64,000 nucleotides of DNA from Ephemerocybe angulata (taxonomy: Eukaryota; Basidiomycota; Agaricomycetes; Agaricales; Psathyrellaceae): assembly GCA_013368325.1 (NCBI GenBank), contig JAACJK010000225.1, positions 1 to 64,000 of the forward strand, read 5' to 3'. The position numbers and the translations under genes were made by a program. Under the pieces are notes generated by a model that saw nothing but the letters and a program-made list of their open reading frames with translations, searched no databases and was not told where the DNA came from. Shown one piece after another: positions 26,975 through 36,860 of this stretch (the first letter of the stretch is position 1; the number at the start of each line of letters is the position of its first letter).

Positions 26975-28267
26975 TCACTTGCGCTGGCCATAGGCGCCAA
27001 TGACCTCCCTGTCGATGGTGACCTTGACGCCCTCATCATCGTTCGCGAGCGCGCCGCGCTTGCTCTCCGCGCCGACGCTGCTCTTGTCCTCATGGACGTC
27101 GCCGTCCCACCCGCTCTCGCCCTTGGTGCGCATCTCGTCGAGCGTATAGGTGTGCCCGATGTTGCCTGCGGGCGTCGTCGTCGAGCGCAGCTGCACGCTT
27201 GCGAGCCCGACGGAGTGGCTGGGGTGCGTGTTGGCGCCCGCGACGCCGGAGATGTTGGAGAGCCCGTGGATGCCGCCGGGGGTGCCGCCGGAGCGGGAGG
27301 TGTTGTGTGCGGAGGAACCGCTGAGGGCGAAGGAGCCGCCGTGCTCGAGCGAGGAGCGGATGTTGAGGATGATGCGCAGGGTCATAGACGTCGTCAGGAC
27401 AGCAGCCATGCTACGAAACGGGAATTTAAGGCGTTAGTTACTGGTCGATTTATGTATGTATGGATAGAAGAGTAATGGTTACCTGGTGACGATAGTCTTG
27501 ACGGGGTCGTTGGTGCCGGTGGGCTTCATGACGAACCAGAAGATCATGTTGACCATGTTGACGAGCCAGATGGCGCCGTAGAGGTTGAGGCCGTCGCGCA
27601 GCATGAGCTTCCAGGGGCTCAGGGGGCGGGCGCTGAGCGAGTCGATGGAGCGCATGAGGGCGAGGGCGAAGGAGACGGTGTAGAGGAGGGTGGGGGCGAC
27701 CCAGTAGATGCCGACCCAGGTCTCCTTGGGGCCTGCGATGCAGCCCTGGCCTTCACGCAGGGGGACAGCTGGAATGGGTGGGTGCAGTTAGGCGCCGTTC
27801 CCACGGACGACACAGGGGTACGTACTTCGGTAGAAACCACAGCAGATGGCGGTGACGACGACCTGGACGGCGAAGAGGGCGGACATGACGCCCAGGATGC
27901 CGCGGTTGTGCTCGTAGATGGCCTTGATACGGATGACATGGACGGCGGAGGCGGCTGCGAGGAGGATCGCGGTGCAGATGGGCTCGAAGAGGAAGAACTT
28001 TTGGCACATTTCCTGCGTCCACTTCGTGTCGAAAAAGGCGACGGCGACGACGATGAACTCAAGCGGCATGAAGACGCGCAGGAAGTTGAAGAGAATTTTG
28101 AGGGCAGGCCAGCCTGGGGTGCGGAAGAGGCGCCATGTTCTGGGCGAGAGGACGAGGGTGTCCCAGGCGGCGACGGTGAGGGTGCAGACGAGGAAATATT
28201 TGTGGGCGCTGAGATGTGGGGGGAGGTCGAGCGACGCGGGCAGCTGGGAGATGATGGAGGAGGCCAT
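26975..28267 (-). CDS. Multi-pass membrane protein, DUF6533-like
   Basis: Predicted integral membrane protein of about seven helices, resembling the mushroom-expanded DUF6533 family of unknown function. Exons in gene order 28267-27826, 27768-27483, 27410-26975; 1164 bases, 387 residues. The N-terminus carries the pattern WDTLVLSPRTWRLFRT between helix 1 and the next helices. Hydrophobic segments include FLVCTLTVAAW, LEFIVVAVAFF, ICTAILLAAASAVHVIRI, IYWVAPTLLYTVSFALAL and LYGAIWLVNMVNMIFWFVM. A cysteine-bearing loop (REGQGCIAG) lies between helices. A soluble tail of about 130 residues, rich in Ser, Gly and Thr, ends the protein. It starts 121 bases from the divergent gene at 28389. Confidence 0.75.
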
Positions 28268-28388
28268 GGGAGCTAGCTGGAGTCCAATATCACGCCGTCC
28301 TCTTATATATACCCAGCCTTAAAGACGCCGGACTTCCATCAGCCTGATATCAGGAATACGCCGCCCAGCCTCTTCGGACACGGCCTCC
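28268..28388. promoter_or_regulatory. 121-base bidirectional promoter
   Basis: The whole space between the start codons of two head-to-head genes is 121 bases. It includes an eight-base alternating T-A core at 28304-28311, which reads as a TATA element on either strand, 37 bases from the left ATG and 77 from the right one. Both genes must therefore start transcription in or beyond this segment. Confidence 0.55.
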
Positions 28389-30396
28389 ATGCCAGCAGAT
28401 TCAGAAGGCCATTCCAAGGGCGCCTCCAGCAATCTCTACCTGTATGTAACGTCCCGCGACAAGCGTCTCTTGCTCACAATACTCTAGGGTCACATTTCTA
28501 GCGACACTCTTTCTCCTGCTCTTCGTCTCCTGTGCGATCGTCCTCCGCTCGTACCTCCTGCGCAGGCGCTACCAGCGCCAGATCGAGCATGCCCTCGCCC
28601 ACGGCATCGTCCTCGCACCGCGCACCCCAGGGAGCAGGAAGAAGCGCTTCGGCACCCGCCCCCACCTCTACGAGAGCTGGATAGCCCCTCTCCATGTCAG
28701 CGGGGTCAGCGGCGGCGCCAGCCTCGGGAAGGAGCTGACACACGGCGGACGCTGGAGCGACATGCTGGTGAGTCGCATTCACACAGGCCTGCGCGTTGCG
28801 TGCGATCGCTAATGCTGTCGACAGCCCCTGACCGTGCAGACGGTCATCGTGAAGCGCCGGACGAAAGACGCGAGCGCCCTCTCCGCATTCTCCTCCCCCG
28901 CGACCGTGTTCACTTCTGAAAGCACCGCCTTCAACAACCCCGGCAACGGGACGCCACTCGACAGCAGCAACGTCGTGCGCTTCGCACCTTCCCCGGCAGA
29001 GGTTCCCCCGGCACCAGGGAGACTAGGCGCCTTCTTCTCGAGGTTCTCAAGTTCGCAGACACCCCCCATCGCAACCCCCGCATCCAGGCCAACCACCGCA
29101 CCCAGCGCTCCTTCAACAACCGCCCCACCACCAAACACCGTTCCCGCTGCCCCCGCACCCCGCGTACGCCCCGGGCTCTTCGAGTTCCCGCACCCCAACA
29201 CGCACGTCGACACCCAAGAGCTCCTGCGCAACCCCCGGCGCGACTCCGCGCTCGCGCACCCCCAAAACCAAAACCGCGACCGCAGCGACTCCGCCCGCTC
29301 CCGGCGCGAGTCCTCGGTCTCGAACTGGCGCTCCATCGTGTCGCCCTCGCCCAGCCTCGCCATGGCGCAGACGGCTGACGACACCAACAACGCGGGCGTG
29401 CCCCCGCTGCCAAATGCAGCGAATAGGCATAGCAGGCGGCTTTCGCTGCCCGTGCTTTCGACTAATCTCCCCTCTCTTGGTAATAATCCGGGTGGGAGGA
29501 CCCCAGAGGGTGCTACACCCACAACGACAGGGGCGTGGGGCTTCGGCAGGCGCGCGGGGCTCACGACGAGCCCGACGACGGCGAACAGCCTCTACGCACC
29601 CGCCGATATCAACAACTTCATCAGATATGGTCTTGGTGTCAATATCAATAACAACAACAGCAATAACAACAACAACAGTGGGAATGCGACCGGGGGACCG
29701 AGCAGGGCGGGGAGCAAGTACAGGGTGCGGACGGAGATGCTGCAGATATCGGTGCTGGTTGCGATGCCGGATGTCAAGACGAGCGCGCTGTATGGCGATG
29801 CGGGGGTTGTGAAGCGGCTGAGGGCGCAGCAGGGGCGGAGACTTGGAGGCAGGGGGGTGGGGGAGGGGCATCATCAGGATCAGGATCGTGATGTGGATGG
29901 GCAGTTCAACAAAGCGGGAGGAGATGGGGTGGTTGAAGGGGTTGGGGATCGGCGCCCGAGGAAGCGCGATGGGCCCGGGGAGGGTGGGGAGCGGGCGGTG
30001 AGGAGGGGGCATGGGCGGAGGCGGAGTGAGGATGAGGGGGATGAGGACGAGATCGTGGAAGTGCCTGGGGACGATTCGTCCTCGATATCGTCGTCTTCAT
30101 CAGATGAAGACGAAAAAGAAGACGACGACGACGACGATGAGGAAGAAGAAAATGCACCCCTACCTGAACTCGTGCTCGGAGTGACGAGGTTGAACTACCG
30201 GCATGCTGTGAGCGGGGGCTCGCCCGCCCCGAATTTCGTTATACCCTCCGTGCCGCCCCCGCCCATCCCTACGTCCAATTCCGCATCAAGTATCCTCCCG
30301 AGGTCGAACTCCATCCCCCCTGCGCCTGCGCCTATACCTGTGCAGGCTCAGCGGGGGTCCAGGATGAGCGCGCTGAGGGATGCCGTGCTGTTGTGA
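28389..30396 (+). CDS. Single-pass membrane protein with low-complexity tail
   Basis: Family not recognised. Exons 28389-28441, 28488-28767, 28825-30396; 1905 bases, 634 residues. One membrane segment sits near residues 19-40 (VTFLATLFLLLFVSCAIVL) followed by basic residues (RSYLLRRRYQR), so the long C-terminal part should face the cytosol. That part is disordered: Pro/Ala/Ser/Thr-rich, an Asn run encoded at 29645-29685, and an Asp/Glu block encoded at 30090-30155. The pattern suggests an anchored scaffold, but no domain supports a specific role. It shares a 121-base promoter with the multi-pass membrane protein on the other strand. Confidence 0.75.
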
Positions 30397-31870
30397 GACG
30401 CGTCTTGTATCTAATTTTTTGCTTTATGTCGGACGGACGGGTGGACGGACGTTCTTCCTCCTGTGGATCGGATATCCTTGCTCTGATCTTCAAACCCAAT
30501 ATCGTTTTCATCGCTGCATGATCACTTGCTTTCAAAAATTACGAATTTAATTCCTCTTGTACTGTTACGCCTTATACCATTTGCACTGCATATATCAACC
30601 TATCTATTCGCTATACCGCGTACATACTGTTGGCTGGGCCATCGCATTGTCGTCCCATGCTCCCGAAGTTCTTTGCTTTGATTTACCCCTGTTCGCGTTG
30701 CCCATACCCGTGTGTATGAAGTCTAAACTTCAAAATATTCCTTACACGCATTCCGGTGGATTTTGATTGATTAGCAAGATCTTCCCTTGTACAGGGGTTT
30801 CAAATGGCGGTCGGGGAGCTTGGGATTCTCCCACTTGGCGGATTAGAGTTGTTGGGAGAAGGAGAAGTGGCGCTTTGATGTTGGGAATCAACTGGCTTGA
30901 ATTGAAGGGTTGGTTCGAACCTCCTGTGTTTCATCGTTTGAATGGCGGAAGGCCCTGCAGGCAAGTGTCCGTGACTCCGTGTTGACTGGCATCCTGGTAT
31001 GTATCAAGTGATTTTGTATTGGTTGTGAACATTGCTCGGTAAGATTGCAATGGAGAGAATAAAGTCTTTATTCGTTACCTACACACTCGTACCACCCTGA
31101 GGACACCTTCGTTCGCATCGAGAGTAAGTATTCCTGCGAGGGTATCTAGACTCACCGTATGCCTGATCCCCGCCTTGATAGCATTGAGAGTTAGCACTGA
31201 TAGAGGATAGCTTGAGTTGCATACAGGGTTAGCTCGGTGCTCATCGGCGGCTCAATCATCCACTAGCAATGCAAAGGTGGGATCTCGGGGATATGGACGA
31301 CAAGTCCTAAGCACCTGCGCCGACGGCAGTTTCTGTTCCACTGAGGCATATTGTATCGCGCTTGCGGCGATCAGCAGGGGGTGCCGATCGATCGATCGAC
31401 AGATGGGCGCCTATTTTCTTACAGAGGAATAAGAGCACGAGGAGAAGAAGGGTGGTGTCACCTGTTCTTTGAGCGATGAGGTAACGTTTGGCGAGAACAA
31501 GGTGGGAAGAGGGTAATCGGAACCACGAGCTGAGGCTGGGGCGAGCAAACGCCGCATGTACGTGAGGCAGGCTTGTGTCGATTAGAGTATTGCTTCGTTG
31601 CAGAGATGGTGGAAGTAAGTACTGCGATCAGGGGTAAACAAGAACTTCATGGTGGGGAAGAGCAGGGAAGAGCAGCGCGCCGCGGCCCCGTGACCGCGTT
31701 GGGCCGCATCGTGCCAGGACCCCGAGAGCAAAGCCTCCGAGACTGCCATTTGGGGGAGATCCGGCGCTGAGAAAGGCAAGTAGATTCGGGGTCCCAGTTG
31801 CAGCGTGTGGTTTGACTCCTTGGGCGGGATTAATTGTGCTTGTGTCTTGACCAGATATTTTGTTCGCGCC
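30397..31870. other. Intergenic, 1.5 kb
   Basis: Tail-side flank of the preceding gene and upstream region of the Mps1 gene. A tRNA T-loop-like string near 30912 is not part of a foldable tRNA. No gene supported. Confidence 0.5.
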
Positions 31871-33803
31871 ATGTCGACGACCCCGGCCACGTCGCCGCCG
31901 CGCACTCCCATTGAATCTCGCCCCCGCAGCCCCAGCTCGTCGCCGCCGTCCGACGACAGCATTATCGAGGACCTCTCCTTCGACTACGGCTTCGACGACG
32001 ACGGCAACTTCATCCGCCTCGAGAAGGGCGGCCCAAAGCGCAAACACTCCTCGCCCCCGACGCCCCAAGACCGCCCCCTCCTGGACCCCTCGCCCGAGCA
32101 GCAGCAGCAGAAAGGCTCGCCAGCCCCGGCGACACACTCGCCATCGCCCCGGACGTCGCTCACGCGCTCAGAGAGCTCCAATGCCGTACTCATGTCGTCA
32201 AACCCCGCGCCCCCGCAGGACAGCAAACCCCTGCGCGCCCTCACACGCGTCACCTCGGGCTCCGCGCTCCCCTCGTATCTCGCCCCCACCATCGCCTCCA
32301 ACCGCGGACGCGTGATGCCCCGCCGGATAACCATGGAGGACAGCCGCGATCGCCCAGAAGCCTACGCCGCCCTCCGAGCGCGTCAGACCCTCGACTCCAG
32401 CGCCAACAGCAGCACCAACGCCTACGCCATGCAGGAGGAGAAAGAGAACATCATGGGCGACGTCCAAGAAGAACGGCCCGCCGCCCTCGCCAGCAGCCGC
32501 CGCGCCTCGCCCCCGCTCCCCAACATCAACGTGCGCTCCCGCATGTCCGCGAGCCGAACATCCTACTCGATGTCGTCCACTGCAGCCCCCGGCACCCGAC
32601 CCCTCGCCGACGTCCCTGTGCCACAACGTGCCCCGACATCACGGCTGCTCCCCGGAACCAATAGGCCTGGGCGAATCATGAAAGCACCGCCGAAGCTCGT
32701 GTACCCGGTGCCTGCGAACGACCGTCTGAGCGAGGTCATGGAGGTGGACGCCCCCCACAGCGACCACGAGTATCCGGGGACGCCGTGCGACGAGTCTGAG
32801 CCGGAGGAGGAGCCTGCCGACCCCTCCCCGTCCAATTCTGCTGCACCGCCCATCCCCACGCGGCATAGGCGGGAGCTCAACATCAACATTGCCAGTTCGT
32901 TGGGGCAGTCGGACAACAACCGTCCACGACAGTCTGCAAGTATGAGCGAGGCCCATAGTGAGTCGATCCCTTTTTCTACTGTACTTTTACCTGACGTGCT
33001 TTAGACCACGACGATTATCAGATGCAGGTTGCACCTACGTATCAACCAAACTCGCGTCCTGGAACAAGTCTCGGTACGGCATTTCGAACTATTGGTCAAC
33101 GTGCTTTTCCTTATTCCAGGCCAGGTTTGAACGGAGACAATCCCATGGGTCCTCGTCGCGTCGCGCCAGAAGAACGCGAACGTCAAGAGCTCGAAGCACG
33201 GGTAGTAGAATATAGAAGTGAGCGTCTCCTTGTTCCCGTACACGCTTACATGCCTAATAAATTCTTGCACGTACGTCAGAGTACGAGCATCCCACGCGCC
33301 AATCGCCTTCACCAACACATGGGCAGCAACAGCCAAGAGTAAACGGCCACCGTCGACGCGACTCGGATACCTTGCGAGCCTTGGCGGCGCCCCCATTGAC
33401 TCCAACATTGAGCTCACCGACGATTATGGAGCATGGCATGCGTCCGTCACCCGCTGCAACTCGCTATGGGCAGCAGGGTCGACATTCCCCGTCAACTTCA
33501 CTGCGCGGAAGGAACTCTCCTCCGACACTATTGGGTCGGTCGTCACCTATCAGTGCGCCGAAAGGTCGTGCTTCACCCTCGGGCGCGTCCCGTCTTGGTG
33601 CGAGTCGGGAGCCCCAGAAGCATAGGACGGCACCTGAGCCTGTGACGAATAACGTTCTCATGGCGAATGGCTCGAGGGAGAGCTTGATGTATGATGTACC
33701 TTCTTCGACGGAGAAGGATAAGGAGAGGGAACGGGAGCGCGAGAGGGACCGAGAAAGAGAACGGAGGGAGAGGCGAGAGCGGGATCACCAGCAGCAGCAG
33801 ATC

Positions 33804-33835
<32 letters not shown>

Positions 33836-35454
33836 GGCGTATTCACAAGTGCCTGCATCGCAACAGCCTGCTCCTGCCCCGCCAGGCCCTGTTCCAGCAG
33901 TACTGAACAGACACATTGTCGTAAGTAACACCCAAAACCTTTGGTGTAGTTCGTCCTGACGCTGTCCCCAGGTGAACAAGAAAGCCTACGCGCGCCTGGA
34001 CATGATTGGAAAGGGCGGCTCCTCACGCGTCTTCCGGGTGCTCAACCACGCGAACGAACTTTACGCGATCAAGCGCGTGTCGCTGGACAAGACGGACTCG
34101 GAGACGATGAGCGGGTACATGAATGAGATCGCGCTTCTGAAGCGGCTCGAGGGGAACCATCGCATTATCAGGCTCATTGATAGCGAGGTCAAGGCGGGTC
34201 CGGGGGGTAGCAAGGGCCATTTGCTGCTGGTGATGGAGTGTGGGGAGATTGACCTTGCGAGGCTGTTGCAGGAGCAGCAGAGGGAGGCGTTGAATATGGT
34301 GTGGGTGTCGTACTATTGGCAGCAGGTATGTTCTCTTCTGTCAACGTCATGGGTTAACCGTTCGCTTGGCGTTCTGCCCATCCGTGCAATCTGCTGTCTG
34401 ACCGAGTGACTGACTGACTGACTGAATGGTGCTTTTTTTGTAGATGCTGCAAGCGGTGCACGTCATCCACGAGGAGAAGATTGTGCATTCGGATTTGAAG
34501 CCCGCGAACTTTGTGTTGGTGAGGGGCCAGCTGAAGCTTATCGACTTTGGGATTGCGAATGCGATTGCGAATGACACAACCAATATCCAGCGAGACCACC
34601 AGGTCAGTGTTATTCCATCTACCCCCTCCTTCGCGGCACATACTAAATCAATACACTGCAGATCGGAACCGTGAACTACATGAGTCCCGAAGCCATCGAG
34701 CTACCCGACGGTATGCGCCGCCTCAAGGTCGGGCGCCCCTCAGACGTCTGGTCCCTCGGCTGCATCCTCTACCAAATGGTCTACGGACACCCGCCCTTCC
34801 AGCACCTCACCGTCTACCAGAAGATGAAAGCGATCCCGGACATGTCGCATATGATCGAGTTTCCGGAGTACGCGACGCCCTCTGTGAATGTGCGGCCGAG
34901 CAGCATTGGGACGGGGAGCCCCCCGGAGGCGCCGCAGAGGTTGGATCATTTGAGGAGGAGGGTGCATCGGGGTGTTGTGGAGGGGATGAAGAGCTGTTTG
35001 TGTAGGAATCCGAAGGAGAGGGCGACTATTCCGGAGCTGTTGGAGCAGGGGTGGATGACGGGGAGGGCGGAGCCTGAACGTACGTCCTTCTATCTATCTT
35101 TTTTTTTTCGTTTGGTTTCCTCTTCTTGTGCTGCGGTGGTCTGATTATGGTTCTGAATTGCAGCTGTGCGTCCGGAGCCCAAGCTCGGGGATCTGCTGCA
35201 GGGAGACGAGACGGTTATCAACCCGTTTTATATGAAGCAGCTGTTGGAGTATGGTATGCGGATGGCGGCGGAGGGAGGGACGAAGTTTGCGAATCCGGAT
35301 ACGTTGAAGATGGAGGCTGAGGTGCGTGGTTTGCTCTTCCTTTGGGGTTGTGAGTGTGGCTGATTGTGTTGTGTTTCTGGATATTTAGCGACTTGTGAGC
35401 GAACTCCGGACTGTCGTGCATCCTGAGCTGTATCGTCGGCCTGAGGACCAGTGA
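31871..35454 (+). CDS. MPS1: Mps1/TTK-family dual-specificity kinase
   Basis: Kinase needed for the spindle assembly checkpoint at kinetochores and for spindle pole body duplication in fungi. Eight exons: 31871-32957, 33005-33217, 33280-33920, 33972-34325, 34444-34602, 34662-35079, 35164-35321, 35389-35454; 3096 bases, 1031 residues. The first 650 residues are disordered and Ser/Pro-rich, with a charged Arg-Glu repeat encoded at 33715-33780 and a Gln-rich run after it. The kinase domain spans about 650-960: glycine loop [18 protein letters not shown], gatekeeper region [13 protein letters not shown], catalytic [17 protein letters not shown], activation segment [23 protein letters not shown], all typical of Mps1. 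A 46-base intron-like segment at 33074-33119 must be retained, because removing it breaks the frame. Confidence 0.95.
34407..34422. repeat. (TGAC)4 tetranucleotide repeat
   Basis: Four perfect TGAC units inside the fourth intron of the Mps1 gene, just before its acceptor. Confidence 0.8.
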
Positions 35455-36860
35455 TCATCCAGACAGTCCGTGCTCTAGGAGATTAACCGCTGAAAGACTC
35501 GCTCTAGCTGGGTTGACCATAACCCATGACTATCCAGCAAGAGCATCGTCCTCAGACGCCTCCTACCTTCGAACATCAACATAGACGCGTCGTGCGACAT
35601 CATTCCTACCGACCGACGTTCCGTCTCCTGCAAGCGAGCGGCCTCACCATTACTAACGTCCTCCCTCTCTTCCGCATTCAACATGGACATCCGCCCGGAC
35701 TACGTTCACTATTTCGACTCGAATCTCAACTTACATCGGCATCATCATCATCATCAATTCAAGTGTGTTTTGTTATGTTATGCGGTTTTTGTACTATTTT
35801 CTGTATGATTAAATATTAGGGTCCTCGTTCATTCCTTTTTCTCTTTTGGTTCGCCTTTACATTCATTTTATGTACAAGAAAACAAGTCTTTCCTCCTTCG
35901 AGATAACCCACCTTCATTTCCGCCAACCCGTCTACCTTCTTTTGTTCCCTTCCTTCCTGCCTGTGTGTCCCTCCTTTCATCGACGGGTTCGTCCTCTTTC
36001 ATTTGATCTATGTCAGCTAATATGCCTTCTCCCAACCGTCGTTACGCCACCATGCTCTATTCTCAACCACATTCAAACCCACGCACACACCCTTTTATCC
36101 TCCAGTCGGTCCGTGTCTTCCGCTCATTCATCCCATTCATCCGTACAGTCGCTTATCCTGCTTTCCAGCTTTACTTCATGCTATCGATCGAACCTTGCTC
36201 TCTATGCTTCGCTATATCAATACCACTGTCCAGCTTGGCCCGCTAGTGGGTCGACATGGGCGGGTTGGTTTCTCCTCTTGTCCCTGTTTTCTTTCTTCTA
36301 TTATCTGTCGTCACTATACTCGCTCGCTCGTCGTACTCGCTATTAATCACCATCGCTATTCAAATTCGCTCTGTCTGGCCCTCTGTTTTCTTTGCTCCCT
36401 TCCCCGTCGGCTCCCCACCCCGCTCTCTCTACCTACCCTACCTACCTACCTAAAAGCATTACACCCCCATTTGCCTGTCTGCCTGCTTGCGTGCCTCTCT
36501 CTGTGGCTCGTCTTGCTCCTGACTGTTATCGTCTCCACTTTTTTATTGTATTTTATATTCCTTCCTCCGTCTCGGAGTCGCAATCTTTCACCAAGTCGCT
36601 TGACACCTCGTTTTCTACATATCTCTTCCTCGGGGTACACTTTTCCTCTTTCTCTCTCTCTCTCTACTCTTCCTTCCTTCCTTCTCTACTTGGTCCGCCA
36701 AGGTTACACACAAGAATTGTCTTATTATTTACGACGAAAATAAAGGTGTTTTTCTTTGCCTTTTTGTAGCTCCCAATGTGTTTCTACAGGCCCTACGAAA
36801 TCATGTAAGTGTTTGAATAATAAATAGAGCAGTCGCCGTCAATCAGTTTGCTCGTTCTTC
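35455..36860. other. Convergent intergenic, pyrimidine-rich on plus strand
   Basis: About 1.4 kb between two converging genes. From about 35830 to 36780 the plus strand is strongly C/T-biased, with short TC and CTAC repeats. No gene supported. Confidence 0.6.

Noticed and set aside
26382..26978. 198-codon minus-strand open frame next to the multi-pass membrane gene
   Set aside because: Tyr/Leu/Ser-rich low-complexity ending, no domain, lies downstream of a gene with a clear stop.
27092..28322. Long plus-strand open frames opposite the multi-pass membrane gene
   Set aside because: Antisense shadows caused by high GC; the minus-strand gene has helices and matching exon phases.
30840..30930. 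tRNA-like T-loop string GGTTCGAACC near 30912
   Set aside because: No acceptor stem, D-arm or anticodon arm can be drawn around it on either strand.
33074..33119. Perfect GT-AG intron-like segment in Mps1
   Set aside because: It is 46 bases, and removing it shifts the frame into an early stop; kept as exon gives 1031 whole codons.
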